Shown: piece after piece, positions 1 to 7,921 of the stretch
Layout of the letters: every line of letters begins with the position of its first letter
How positions within the stretch are numbered: position 1 is the first letter of the stretch
Assembly: GCA_000721275.1 (NCBI GenBank)
Contig: JOFO01000058.1
Span: 1 to 32,688 of the forward strand
Length of the DNA: 32,688 nt
Direction: 5' to 3'
From: Microtetraspora glauca
GTDB lineage: Bacteria; Actinomycetota; Actinomycetes; Streptomycetales; Streptomycetaceae
The notes under the pieces: generated by a model
What the model was told of the DNA's origin: nothing
Databases searched by the model: none
What the model saw: only the letters and a program-made list of their open reading frames with translations
Made by a program: the position numbers and the translations under genes

Positions 1-118
1 GCGATCGCAAGGCGGAGGAGGGAGTCCATGCGGAGCATCGGCGACCGACGACAACGCGGCGAGCGCGCGTGCCAGGCGTCGCGAGCCCGGCATGATCCGG
101 AAGAGACGGCCTAGGTCC
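1..118. other. Left edge, gene content undecided
   Basis: Two readings compete. On the plus strand a frame is open from base 1 to a TAG at 112-114 and could be the last 37 codons of a gene starting outside; an internal ATG at 28 is preceded by a strong GGAGGAGGGA. It carries several AGG codons, rare in Streptomyces. On the minus strand, frames with ATG at 93 or about 50 run open to the edge and could be the 5' end of a gene leaving the window. No family is recognisable in either. Confidence 0.25.
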
Positions 119-1996
119 TCAGGAGGAGGGCTGGGGGGCCGGCTCGTCCGTCGTCGGCTCGGCCGTGGGGGGCGGGGTCGTCGGCTCCGTGGTGGGCGGG
201 GTGGTGGGGGGTTCCGTCGTGGGCGGTTCGGTCGTCGGGGGCGGGGTCGTGGGCTCCGCCGTCGTCGGCGGCGGGGTGGTGGGCGGTTCGGACGTCGGCG
301 GGGGCGTGGTCGGTTCCGTCGGTTCCGTCGGCTCGGCGGGGACGGTCGGCCGCGGGTCGACCGGTCCGCCGGTGGGCGGCTCGGTCGGCGGGGTGGTGGG
401 CTCGGTGGTGACCGGCGGCGGCGGGATCACCCGGTCGTCGATCGGGGTGACGGGGCCCTGGCCGCTGATCCGCAGCACCGCGCCGGTGGGGTCGACGCCG
501 ATCCGGGCGCTCCAGGGGCCGCGCGGTTGGCGGGCGTGGTCCACGCGGACGGCGACGGTGACGGTGTCGCCGGGGCGGAGGGTGCCGGCGGCCTGGCTCA
601 CGTACAGCCAGGGCGCGTCCGTCCACAGCGACCAGTCGACCGGGGTGCCGCCCTCGCCGGTGAGCGTGATGAGGGTGACGTCGGCGAGGCAGCGCGCGGT
701 GACGCCGATCCAGCCCGGCACCGGGTCGCCGGGCCGCGCGGGCGCGGCCGGGCCGGCGGACCGGGCGGGGACGACGACCTCGACGGAGACCCCCGGGACG
801 TGGCTGCCCTGGGTGGCGCGGGGGTCGGGGGTTCTCCGGGCGTTGCCGGTGTTCTCGTACCGGTCGTAGGGGCGTCCCTCGGCACCGGCCTCGTCGCCGT
901 GCTCGCCGGCGCTGACCCGGGAGCCGTCCCGGCCGGCCTCGGCGCCCGCGGGGACGCCGCGGTACGAGGTCCACAGGGCGAGCACGGGCGCGGCGACGAC
1001 GGCGGCGACCACGGTGGTGGTGACCGCGCGGGCCCGCATCCGGTCCCGGCGGGCGACCAGGTCCTTGGGGTCGATCGGGAAGCCGGTCGGGGCGAACCGG
1101 GGGGCGCCGGCCCGCGCGCGGGGGACGTGCAGCATCGCCATGTAGGCGGCGGCCCGGGGCGCCTCGACGAGCGGCAGGCGGTCCTGGACGGCGCGCGGCC
1201 CGCCGCCGGGCCAGGGGGCGGTGGCGCCGAGCCGCTCGGCGGTGCGGCGGCAGACCGGGCAGTCGTCCACGTGCCGGACGAGTTCGGCGCGCAGCGCGGC
1301 CGACAGGATCAGCTGCCGGTCGCCGGTGAGGAGCCGGGAGACGGTGGGGCAGCCGCCGCCGGAGACGACGGCGAGCGCGGCGCGGGTGCGCTCGACCTCG
1401 CAGGCGGCGGTGGCGAGCAGTTCGCGGGCGGCGGCCGGGTCGAGGGCGAGGACGGCGGCGACCTGGCGCGGGCTGAGGCCGTGCCGGACCGCCAGTTCGA
1501 GCGCCTCGCGCTGCTCCGGGGTGGTGCCGGCGGCCTCCGGCCAGGCGAGCGCGGCGAGCTCGGCGCGGCGCCGCTCGGCGGTCTCGGCGGAGACCGGCGG
1601 CGGGGCGGGCGCGGTGACCGCCGGGCGGCCCGTGTGGGCGCCCTGGCGCCGGCGGCGCTGCTCGCCGAGGCTGCGCAGGCAGGCCCAGCGGGCCAGGGCG
1701 TACAGCCAGGCGGTGCGGCCCTCCTCGTCGGAGGGGCAGCGGCCGTGGTGCCGCTCGGCGACGGCGAGGACGTCGCCGAGGACGGCGGTGGCCGTGTCGT
1801 GGTCGCAGAGGACCGAGAGGCAGTACGTGAAGAGCCCGTCGAGAGCGGCCTCGTAGCGGGCGGGGGGGCGCTGGCCGAGGGTGCGCGGTCCCTTCTGCGG
1901 GCCGCGCCGCGCCCGGTGGGCGCCCGGGGTGCGGGAGGAGTCCAGCCTGCTGCTCGTCACTGGGCGACCGTAGGCGCGCGAGGGGGCACTCTTCAT
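119..1996 (-). CDS. Sigma-like / zinc-finger / BACON-domain membrane protein
   Basis: A 625-residue protein with no single textbook counterpart. Residues 45-118 resemble sigma-70 region 2 and 155-210 resemble region 4 (a helix-turn-helix around GLSPRQVAAVL). Residues 242-249 (HVDDCPVC) look like the zinc-binding part of a ZAS-type anti-sigma factor. One membrane helix spans about 325-343. A beta-rich segment at about 430-515 fits a BACON/Ig-like domain, and residues 525-625 are almost entirely Pro, Thr and Glu, a likely wall-spanning or outward stalk. The predicted topology is N-in, C-out. It is divergent from radA. The ATG at 1996 has only a weak GGATCCGG upstream, but no better in-frame start precedes the sigma-like part. 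I infer signal transduction from outside to transcription; the sigma-like part may be degenerate. Confidence is high that it is a gene, moderate for the domain calls. Confidence 0.85.
   Translation of the reverse strand: MKSAPSRAYGRPVTSSRLDSSRTPGAHRARRGPQKGPRTLGQRPPARYEAALDGLFTYCLSVLCDHDTATAVLGDVLAVAERHHGRCPSDEEGRTAWLYALARWACLRSLGEQRRRRQGAHTGRPAVTAPAPPPVSAETAERRRAELAALAWPEAAGTTPEQREALELAVRHGLSPRQVAAVLALDPAAARELLATAACEVERTRAALAVVSGGGCPTVSRLLTGDRQLILSAALRAELVRHVDDCPVCRRTAERLGATAPWPGGGPRAVQDRLPLVEAPRAAAYMAMLHVPRARAGAPRFAPTGFPIDPKDLVARRDRMRARAVTTTVVAAVVAAPVLALWTSYRGVPAGAEAGRDGSRVSAGEHGDEAGAEGRPYDRYENTGNARRTPDPRATQGSHVPGVSVEVVVPARSAGPAAPARPGDPVPGWIGVTARCLADVTLITLTGEGGTPVDWSLWTDAPWLYVSQAAGTLRPGDTVTVAVRVDHARQPRGPWSARIGVDPTGAVLRISGQGPVTPIDDRVIPPPPVTTEPTTPPTEPPTGGPVDPRPTVPAEPTEPTEPTTPPPTSEPPTTPPPTTAEPTTPPPTTEPPTTEPPTTPPTTEPTTPPPTAEPTTDEPAPQPSS
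122..424 (-). repeat. Low-complexity Pro/Thr/Glu-coding repeat
   Basis: Irregular repeats of units encoding EPTT, PPTT and PPPT make up the 3' end of the BACON gene. On the plus strand the DNA is a G-rich GGTGGTCGG-type repeat. It is coding, in frame, and probably prone to slippage, so tail length should vary between strains. Confidence 0.8.
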
Positions 1997-2091
1997 ACCG
2001 GATCCGCTCTTCTCAGCCTTACGGGTGAACCAGTCACTCGAAAGGGGACAGGAACGTCACCTTCCGCTGCCGTGGCCCCGGAGCCGAGGGT

Positions 2092-2119
2092 TTGTCCACA
2101 GGGCTCGGGGTTGTCCACA
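2092..2119 (+). promoter_or_regulatory. Two DnaA boxes in tandem
   Basis: TTGTCCACA occurs at 2092-2100 and again at 2111-2119, same orientation, 19 bp start to start. This nonamer is the preferred Streptomyces DnaA box. The pair lies between the divergent BACON gene and radA, upstream of the radA -10-like element. Binding has not been shown here; DnaA-linked control of radA is inferred. Confidence 0.6.
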
Positions 2120-2160
2120 GGGGCGGGGGCGGGCGGCGGTCCGCTGTCGGTGGCGGCGGC

Positions 2161-2166
2161 TACGGT
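2161..2166 (+). promoter_or_regulatory. Candidate -10 of radA, leaderless
   Basis: TACGGT ends exactly 7 nt before the radA ATG at 2174 and there is no clear Shine-Dalgarno sequence. That geometry predicts transcription starting at or next to the ATG. No good -35 is visible at 17-18 bp. Confidence 0.4.
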
Positions 2167-2173
2167 GTGCGTC

Positions 2174-3580
2174 ATGGCTGCCCGTACGAAAACCACCAAG
2201 GACCGTCCGTCCTACCGCTGCACCGAATGCGGCTGGCAGACGGCCAAGTGGCTCGGCCGCTGCCCCGAATGCCAGGCGTGGGGGACGGTCGAGGAGTACG
2301 GCGCGCCCGCCGTCCGGACCACCGCGGCCGGCCGGGTCTCCACCGCCGCGCTCCCCATCGCCCAGGTCGACGGCCGGCAGGCGACCGCCCGCACCACCGG
2401 CGTCGACGAGCTCGACCGGGTCCTCGGCGGCGGCCTGGTGCCCGGCGCGGTCGTGCTGCTCGCGGGCGAGCCCGGCGTCGGGAAGTCCACGCTGCTGCTC
2501 GACGTGGCCGCGAAGGCGGCGAGCGACGCGCACCGCACGCTGTACGTGACGGGCGAGGAGTCCGCGAGCCAGGTCCGGCTCCGCGCGGACCGGATCAACG
2601 CGCTCAGCGACCACCTGTACCTGGCCGCGGAGACCGACCTGTCGGCGGTCCTCGGCCACCTCGACGAGGTCAAGCCGTCGCTGCTGGTCCTGGACTCGGT
2701 GCAGACCGTCGCCTCCCCGGAGATCGACGGGGCCCCCGGCGGCATGGCACAGGTCCGCGAGGTCGCGGGCGCGCTGATCCGGGCGTCCAAGGAGCGCGGG
2801 ATGTCCACGCTGCTCGTCGGCCACGTGACGAAGGACGGGGCGATCGCCGGCCCCCGGCTGCTGGAGCACCTGGTCGACGTCGTCCTCCACTTCGAGGGCG
2901 ACCGGCACGCGCGCCTGCGCCTGGTCCGGGGCGTGAAGAACCGGTACGGGGCGACGGACGAGGTGGGCTGCTTCGAGCTGCACGACGAGGGCATCACGGG
3001 CCTCGCGGATCCGTCCGGGCTCTTCCTGACCCGGCGGGACGTGGCCGTGCCCGGCACCTGCCTCACGGTCACCCTGGAGGGCCGCCGGCCGCTGGTGGCC
3101 GAGGTGCAGGCGCTGACGGTGGACTCGCAGATCCCGTCGCCGCGCCGGACCACCTCCGGCCTGGAGACCTCCCGGGTCTCGATGATGCTGGCGGTCCTGG
3201 AGCAGCGGGGCCGGATCAGCGCGCTGGGCAAGCGGGACATCTACAGCGCGACCGTGGGCGGCGTGAAGCTGTCCGAGCCGGCCGCCGACCTGGCGATCGC
3301 GCTCGCCCTGGCCTCCGCCGCGAGCGACGTGCCGCTGCCGAAGAACCTGGTCGCGATCGGCGAGGTCGGCCTCGCGGGCGAGGTCCGGCGGGTCACCGGC
3401 GTCCAGCGCCGCCTCGCGGAGGCCCACCGCCTGGGCTTCACCCACGCGCTGGTCCCCGGCGACCCGGGGAAGGTGCCGCCCGGCATGAAGGTGACGGAGG
3501 TCGCGGACATGGGCGACGCCCTGCGCGTCCTCCCGTCCGGCCGCCGCTCCTCCCGCAGGACGGAGGAGCCGGCGGGCTGA
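2174..3580 (+). CDS. radA: DNA repair protein RadA
   Basis: A 468-residue RadA (Sms), a RecA-like ATPase that drives branch migration and processes recombination intermediates. The N-terminal zinc finger is C16-x2-C19 ... C30-x2-C33. The Walker A motif is GEPGVGKST, followed by a Walker B around LLVLDSVQT, the RadA signature KNRYG, and a C-terminal Lon-protease-like domain ending in the region [13 protein letters not shown]. Length and domain order are normal. The ATG at 2174 immediately precedes the zinc finger. A much longer in-frame reading from position 92 is only read-through of the strand opposite the BACON gene. disA follows 220 bp downstream, a pairing also known from Firmicutes. Confidence 0.97.
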   Translation: MAARTKTTKDRPSYRCTECGWQTAKWLGRCPECQAWGTVEEYGAPAVRTTAAGRVSTAALPIAQVDGRQATARTTGVDELDRVLGGGLVPGAVVLLAGEPGVGKSTLLLDVAAKAASDAHRTLYVTGEESASQVRLRADRINALSDHLYLAAETDLSAVLGHLDEVKPSLLVLDSVQTVASPEIDGAPGGMAQVREVAGALIRASKERGMSTLLVGHVTKDGAIAGPRLLEHLVDVVLHFEGDRHARLRLVRGVKNRYGATDEVGCFELHDEGITGLADPSGLFLTRRDVAVPGTCLTVTLEGRRPLVAEVQALTVDSQIPSPRRTTSGLETSRVSMMLAVLEQRGRISALGKRDIYSATVGGVKLSEPAADLAIALALASAASDVPLPKNLVAIGEVGLAGEVRRVTGVQRRLAEAHRLGFTHALVPGDPGKVPPGMKVTEVADMGDALRVLPSGRRSSRRTEEPAG

Positions 3581-3753
3581 CGCGGGCGCGCCGAAGGGGG
3601 CCGTCGGCAGCCGTCCGTCCACTCCGGTGGGGGTGCGGAGGGGTAGCCGCGCGGCCGGGCGGGTAGGGCGGATCGCGACCGGGGCGCCCCGGCGGGGGTG
3701 CTTCCGCAGCGCCCCGGACCGGCGTGCGGCCCAGGACGCCGGGGTGGTGTCGC

Positions 3754-3759
3754 TAGACT
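3754..3759 (+). promoter_or_regulatory. Candidate -10 of disA
   Basis: TAGACT at 3754-3759, preceded by TG-rich sequence (GGTGGTGTCGC), lies 41 nt before the disA GTG. No strong -35 is seen. It suggests disA can be transcribed separately from radA. The rest of 3581-3800 holds no ORF or hairpin I can support. Confidence 0.4.
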
Positions 3760-3800
3760 TTGCCCTGGTCTCGCCCATCCGTACGAGCCGGAGGAGTGCA

Positions 3801-4925
3801 GTGGCAGCCAAGGACGGGGCAGCAGCTCCTGGAAAGTCCGGCGCGGGCTCCGGCAACGAAGCACTGATGCGCGCGGCGCTGAGCGCGGTCGCGCCGGGCA
3901 CCGCCCTGCGCGACGGCCTGGAGCGGATCCTCCGCGGGAACACCGGCGGCCTGATCGTCCTCGGCATGGACAAGACGGTCGACTCGATGTGCACCGGCGG
4001 CTTCGTCATCGACGTCGAGTTCGCGGCGACCCGCCTGCGCGAGCTGTGCAAGCTCGACGGCGCGCTCGTCCTCGACAAGGACATCACCAAGATCCACCGG
4101 GCCGGTGTGCAGCTGGTCCCGGACGCGTCCATCCCCACCGAGGAGACCGGCACCCGCCACCGCACCGCGGACCGGGTCTCCAAGCAGTGCAACTTCCCCG
4201 TCGTCTCCGTCTCCCAGTCGATGCGGCTGATCGCGCTGTACGTGAACGGCGAGCGGCGGGTCCTGGAGGAGTCCGCCGCGATCCTGTCCCGGGCCAACCA
4301 GGCGCTGGCGACCCTGGAGCGGTACAAGCTCCGCCTGGACGAGGTGGCCGGGACGCTCTCCGCGCTGGAGATCGAGGACCTGGTGACCGTCCGGGACGTC
4401 ACCGCCGTCGCGCAGCGCCTGGAGATGGTCCGCCGGATCGCCACCGAGATCGCGGAGTACGTGGTCGAGCTCGGCACCGACGGTCGGCTCCTCTCGCTCC
4501 AGCTCGACGAGCTGATCGCGGGCGTGGAGCCGGAGCGCGAGCTGGTGATCCGGGACTACGTGCCGGAGCCGACGGCGAAGCGTTCCCGCACGGTCGCGGA
4601 GGCGCTGACCGAGCTGGACGCGCTGTCCCACACCGAGCTCCTGGAACTGCCCGTCGTCGCGCGGGCCCTCGGCTACAGCGGCTCCCCGGAGACGCTGGAC
4701 TCGGCGGTCTCGCCGCGCGGCTACCGGCTGCTCGCCAAGGTGCCGCGGCTGCCCGGCGCGATCATCGAGCGTCTGGTGGAGCACTTCGGTGGCCTCCAGA
4801 AGCTGCTCGCGGCGAGCGTCGACGACCTCCAGACCGTCGACGGCGTCGGCGAGGCCCGCGCCCGCAGCGTCCGCGAGGGCCTGTCGCGGCTGGCGGAGTC
4901 GTCCATCCTGGAGCGGTACGTCTGA
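3801..4925 (+). CDS. disA: DNA integrity scanning diadenylate cyclase DisA
   Basis: A 374-residue diadenylate cyclase that condenses two ATP into c-di-AMP and scans DNA for branched structures. The DAC domain covers about residues 20-150, with the catalytic DGA at 86-88 ([12 protein letters not shown]) and RHR at 119-121. A helical linker follows, then a C-terminal RuvA-like helix-hairpin-helix DNA-binding domain ([20 protein letters not shown]). All key residues are present, so the enzyme should be active. The GTG start at 3801 has a near-perfect GGAGGAG 5-11 nt upstream. RadA restrains DisA in Bacillus, so the neighbourhood fits a shared function. A small CCCCC-GCC-GGGGG hairpin at 4930-4942 follows the stop and may be a weak terminator. 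Confidence 0.97.
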   Translation: MAAKDGAAAPGKSGAGSGNEALMRAALSAVAPGTALRDGLERILRGNTGGLIVLGMDKTVDSMCTGGFVIDVEFAATRLRELCKLDGALVLDKDITKIHRAGVQLVPDASIPTEETGTRHRTADRVSKQCNFPVVSVSQSMRLIALYVNGERRVLEESAAILSRANQALATLERYKLRLDEVAGTLSALEIEDLVTVRDVTAVAQRLEMVRRIATEIAEYVVELGTDGRLLSLQLDELIAGVEPERELVIRDYVPEPTAKRSRTVAEALTELDALSHTELLELPVVARALGYSGSPETLDSAVSPRGYRLLAKVPRLPGAIIERLVEHFGGLQKLLAASVDDLQTVDGVGEARARSVREGLSRLAESSILERYV

Positions 4926-5022
4926 CGGACCCCCGCCGGGGGCCGCGCGAACGGCGCGCCCGGCCGGGTCGGCGCGACAGCGCGTCCGGCCGGTTCGCCC
5001 GGTCCTCGGCGAGCCGGTTCGC

Positions 5023-5901
5023 TCAGTCCTTGGCGAGCGAGAAGGGCGCCGCGACCGTCTTCGTGCCGGGCAGGGTCGCCTCGACCAGGTAGTTGCCCGG
5101 GCCGGCGGCGCCCGCGGGGGCGGTGGCGCACTGCGGGGCGCTGCGGCGCAGGTCCCACTCGACGGTGTGGGTGATCGTGGCGCGCGCGGGCAGCTTCAGC
5201 AGCACCGGGTCGCCGGGGCGCGGGCAGTCGTCGGAGGCCCACAGCCGGTCGTTCTGCGGGTCGCTGACCTTCAGCACGGCGGCGCGGGGGCCGAGATCGG
5301 CCTTGCAGTCGGCGTCCGAGGTGTTCTTGACGACGAGGTGGAAGCGGGGCTTCTCCCCCGGCTCGTACGTGAGCTTGGCGCTGCGCAGCGTCAACTCCAG
5401 GGATCCGGCGGGGCAGTCGGGGAGGGCCGAACCGGCCGGGACGCGCTGTCCGGCGCCGGTGCCCGCGCCGCCGTCGCCGCCCGCGCCGTCCGTGTCACCG
5501 TTCTTGCCGGGCGTACCGGAACCGGCCGAACCGGAACCGTCGCCGGAACCCGTGCCCGCGTCCGTACCGGAACCCGAACCGGAACCCGTGCCGTCGCCCG
5601 CGGAGTCGCCGGAGCCGTCGCCCGTACCGGCGTCACCCGTGCCGCCCGAGTCGCCCGACTCGTCGCGGCCGCCCGGCTGTTGGCTGATCGCCGGTCCCGT
5701 CCCGCCGGGGCCGGGGGTGATGGAGGGCGCGGGAGCAGCGCCGTTGGCGGCGTCGTTCGCCTTCTTCCCGTCGCCGTCACCGGAGGTGACGGCCCATACG
5801 GTGAGCAGGGCGAGCAGCACGATCAGGCACAGCGCCACCGCCCTCCGTCGCCAGTAGATGGTGGAGGGAAGCGGCCCGACCGGATTGCGCAAAGATCCCA
5901 C
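5023..5901 (-). CDS. Membrane-anchored protein, BsuPI-like domain
   Basis: A 292-residue protein from the GTG at 5901 (338 if the ATG at 6039 is used). A short basic N-terminus (YWRRR) precedes one membrane helix (AVALCLIVLLALLTVWAV). A long Gly/Ser/Asp-rich linker comes next, then a roughly 115-residue beta domain with LTYEPGEKPRFHLVVKNTS and four or more cysteines. That C-terminal domain resembles the BsuPI-type beta-sandwich, so an extracytoplasmic binding role is likely but unproven. I prefer 5901 because the preceding 46 codons have clearly lower third-position GC and because TAAGGT sits exactly 7 nt before the GTG. The gene converges with disA and diverges from the PAP2 gene. No specific function is known to me. 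Confidence 0.85.
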   Translation of the reverse strand: MGSLRNPVGPLPSTIYWRRRAVALCLIVLLALLTVWAVTSGDGDGKKANDAANGAAPAPSITPGPGGTGPAISQQPGGRDESGDSGGTGDAGTGDGSGDSAGDGTGSGSGSGTDAGTGSGDGSGSAGSGTPGKNGDTDGAGGDGGAGTGAGQRVPAGSALPDCPAGSLELTLRSAKLTYEPGEKPRFHLVVKNTSDADCKADLGPRAAVLKVSDPQNDRLWASDDCPRPGDPVLLKLPARATITHTVEWDLRRSAPQCATAPAGAAGPGNYLVEATLPGTKTVAAPFSLAKD

Positions 5902-5908
5902 GACCCGA

Positions 5909-5914
5909 ACCTTA
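5909..5914 (-). promoter_or_regulatory. Candidate -10, leaderless start of 5901
   Basis: On the minus strand TAAGGT is followed by 7 nt and then the GTG at 5901, with no ribosome-binding site at usable distance. The remainder of the divergent gap (5915-6102) holds TGATCA and CTCCGGAG palindromes of unknown meaning. Confidence 0.4.
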
Positions 5915-6102
5915 CGAGAGATCCGGCCCAACTCCCGCCCCACCCGCCGCCCGAGACCCCAAGTTTTGCCGATGATCACATCCTCCGGAGACGGGAACTC
6001 TCCCCGCCGCGGCCGGAAATCACCCCTGTCCTCCCCCATCCCCCACTTTCGTCAGGGGTCGGATCGTTCCTTGGCCCGGGGCGCGAGGCTCCGGATTCCG
6101 GT

Positions 6103-6108
6103 TAGCGT
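6103..6108 (+). promoter_or_regulatory. Candidate -10, leaderless start of PAP2 gene
   Basis: TAGCGT ends 8 nt before the ATG at 6117 and no Shine-Dalgarno sequence lies between, which fits leaderless transcription. No -35 at normal distance is visible. Confidence 0.4.
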
Positions 6109-6116
6109 CATGCACC

Positions 6117-6794
6117 ATGGACAACCTCCTCGACCTCTCCGACCGGCTCTACCTCGACATCCTCGACTTCGCGCACTCCACACCGCACTGGTTCCAGTGG
6201 CTCGCCGAAGTCTGGACGGAGCTCGGACTGCTGCTCTTCGGCGCGCTGTTCCTGGCCGGGTGGTGGCGCTCGCGGACCGGATCGAGCCAGGCGATGAGCC
6301 TCGCGCTCCTCGCCCCTCTCGCCACCGCCTTCGGGTACGTGGTGAGCGAGGGCCTGAAGTCGCTGATCGACGAGGAGCGCCCGTGCCGGGCCGTCGCCGG
6401 CGCCCCCGCCGCCCTCATCGAGTGCCCCGCCTACGGCGACTGGTCCTTCCCCAGCAACCACTCCGCCATCGCCGGCGCCGCCGCCGTCGCGCTCGCCCTC
6501 TCCTGGCGGGGCATGATCTGGCTCACCGCGCCCATGGCGGTCCTGATGGCCTTCTCCCGCGTCTTCGTCGGCGTCCACTACCCGCACGACGTGACGGCCG
6601 GCCTGCTCCTCGGCGCCCTCGTCGCCTTCCTCGTCATGCGCGCCGCCCGCCGGCCCGTGACGGCACTGGTGGAGACGGCCCGCTCCAGCCGGAGCGCGGC
6701 GGTCGTGTGGTGCGCGGGGAAGGGGCCCGCAACCCCGGCGTACGCCTCCGCGCGCCCCGAGCGCCGTTCGCGGGCGCGCCACGGCGCGTACTGA
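6117..6794 (+). CDS. PAP2-family membrane phosphatase
   Basis: A 225-residue integral membrane protein of the type 2 phosphatidic acid phosphatase superfamily. The three catalytic motifs are present: KSLIDEERP (K-x6-RP), FPSNHS (PSGH-like, with Asn in place of Gly), and SRVFVGVHYPHD (SR-x5-H-x3-D). About five hydrophobic segments surround them, followed by a basic C-terminal tail of 50 residues. Family members dephosphorylate lipid phosphates such as undecaprenyl pyrophosphate or phosphatidic acid, with the active site on the outer face; which substrate applies here cannot be told. mutY starts 33 bp downstream on the same strand, so co-transcription is possible although the functions look unrelated. 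Confidence 0.93.
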   Translation: MDNLLDLSDRLYLDILDFAHSTPHWFQWLAEVWTELGLLLFGALFLAGWWRSRTGSSQAMSLALLAPLATAFGYVVSEGLKSLIDEERPCRAVAGAPAALIECPAYGDWSFPSNHSAIAGAAAVALALSWRGMIWLTAPMAVLMAFSRVFVGVHYPHDVTAGLLLGALVAFLVMRAARRPVTALVETARSSRSAAVVWCAGKGPATPAYASARPERRSRARHGAY

Positions 6795-6827
6795 TCGCGC
6801 GCCGGACGTGCCAGGATCGGGGGTGCC

Positions 6828-7766
6828 ATGACTTCCATCGATGCCCCCGCCTCCCTGTCCGTCCCCGCCGGTGCGGCGCCGTCCCCCGTCGCACCGGCCG
6901 AACTGCACGGGCCGGTCCTCGCCTGGTTCGACCGGCACGCCCGTGACCTGCCCTGGCGCCGCCCCGAGGCCGGTGCCTGGGGCGTCATGGTCAGCGAGTT
7001 CATGCTCCAGCAGACCCCCGTCGTCCGGGTGCTCCCGGTGTACGAGCAGTGGCTGGCGCGCTGGCCCCGCCCGGCCGACCTGGCCGCCGAGCCGCCCGGC
7101 GAGGCCGTCCGCGCCTGGGGCCGGCTCGGCTATCCGCGCCGGGCGCTGCGGCTGCACGCGGCGGCCGTGGCGATAAGGGACCGGCACCGCGGCGACGTGC
7201 CGAGCGACCACGCGCAGCTCCTGGCCCTGCCCGGCATCGGCGAGTACACCGCCGCGGCCGTCGCCTCCTTCGCGTACGGGCAGCGGCACGCGGTCCTCGA
7301 CACCAATGTGCGCCGCGTCCTCGCCCGCGCGGCGAGCGGCGTCCAGTACCCGCCGAACGCCACCACCGCCGCCGAGCGGCGCCTCGCCCGCGCGCTCCTC
7401 CCCGACGACGACGGCACCGCCGCCCGCTGGGCCGCCGCCTCGATGGAGCTGGGCGCCCTCGTCTGCACGGCGAAGAACGAGGACTGCGGGCGCTGCCCCC
7501 TCGCCGACCGCTGCGCGTGGCTGCTCTCCGGCAAGCCCGCCCACGACGGGCCGCCCCGCCGCGGCCAGACGTACGCGGGCACCGACCGCCAGGTCCGCGG
7601 CCGGCTCCTCGCCGTCCTCCGCGACGCCCCCGGCCCGGTCCCCCAGTCCGCCCTCGACGCCGTCTGGGACGAGCCGGTCCAGCGCGGCCGGGCCCTGGAC
7701 GGTCTGGTCGCGGACGGTCTGGTGGAGCCGCTGGACGGCGGACGGTACCGGCTGCCGCTGACCTGA
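6828..7766 (+). CDS. mutY: A/G-specific adenine glycosylase MutY
   Basis: A 312-residue base-excision glycosylase that removes adenine mispaired with 8-oxoguanine. The catalytic Glu is E57 in SEFMLQQT, the helix-hairpin-helix is LPGIGEYTAAA at about 134-144, and the Schiff-base-aligned Asp is D158 in VLDTNVRRVL. A complete [4Fe-4S] motif is visible: C213-x6-C220-x2-C223-x5-C229. The C-terminal 80 residues are shorter than the NUDIX-like domain of E. coli MutY, which is usual for actinobacterial versions. The ATG at 6828 has GGGGGT upstream. The gene is read with the PAP2 gene before it; 155 bp separate it from sigE. Confidence 0.96.
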   Translation: MTSIDAPASLSVPAGAAPSPVAPAELHGPVLAWFDRHARDLPWRRPEAGAWGVMVSEFMLQQTPVVRVLPVYEQWLARWPRPADLAAEPPGEAVRAWGRLGYPRRALRLHAAAVAIRDRHRGDVPSDHAQLLALPGIGEYTAAAVASFAYGQRHAVLDTNVRRVLARAASGVQYPPNATTAAERRLARALLPDDDGTAARWAAASMELGALVCTAKNEDCGRCPLADRCAWLLSGKPAHDGPPRRGQTYAGTDRQVRGRLLAVLRDAPGPVPQSALDAVWDEPVQRGRALDGLVADGLVEPLDGGRYRLPLT

Positions 7767-7799
7767 CCCGGCACGGGCCCGGCCGCGGCCCGCTGTTAC

Positions 7800-7868
7800 A
7801 CAACCGATGGGTAGCCGTGCGTCCACCGACGGCTGCCCCGCACACCCCCGTGACAACCGCTCCGTAGC
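7800..7868 (+). promoter_or_regulatory. sigE upstream region with imperfect direct repeat
   Basis: ACAACCG-N4-GTAGC occurs at 7800-7815 and 7853-7868, 53 bp apart (about five helical turns). The second copy runs into TAGCGT (7865-7870), a candidate -10 that would give a leader of about 45 nt. No good -35 is seen, as expected if the promoter needs an activator. In S. coelicolor CseB activates sigE; these repeats are candidate operator elements, which is inference. Confidence 0.4.
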
Positions 7869-7921
7869 GTCGTCCTCGACACGGAGAACAAGCAGGTCAC
7901 GGGGATGTGGAGGCGGCGGGT

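Noticed and set aside
122..424. Repetitive DNA as a possible CRISPR array
   Set aside because: Units are short, irregular and in frame, encoding a Pro/Thr/Glu tail; there are no constant repeats with unique spacers and no cas genes.
92..2173. A plus-strand open frame joining 2 kb upstream to radA (1162 residues)
   Set aside because: The upstream part is Arg/Gly-rich sequence antisense to the BACON gene. RadA begins with its zinc finger right after the ATG at 2174.
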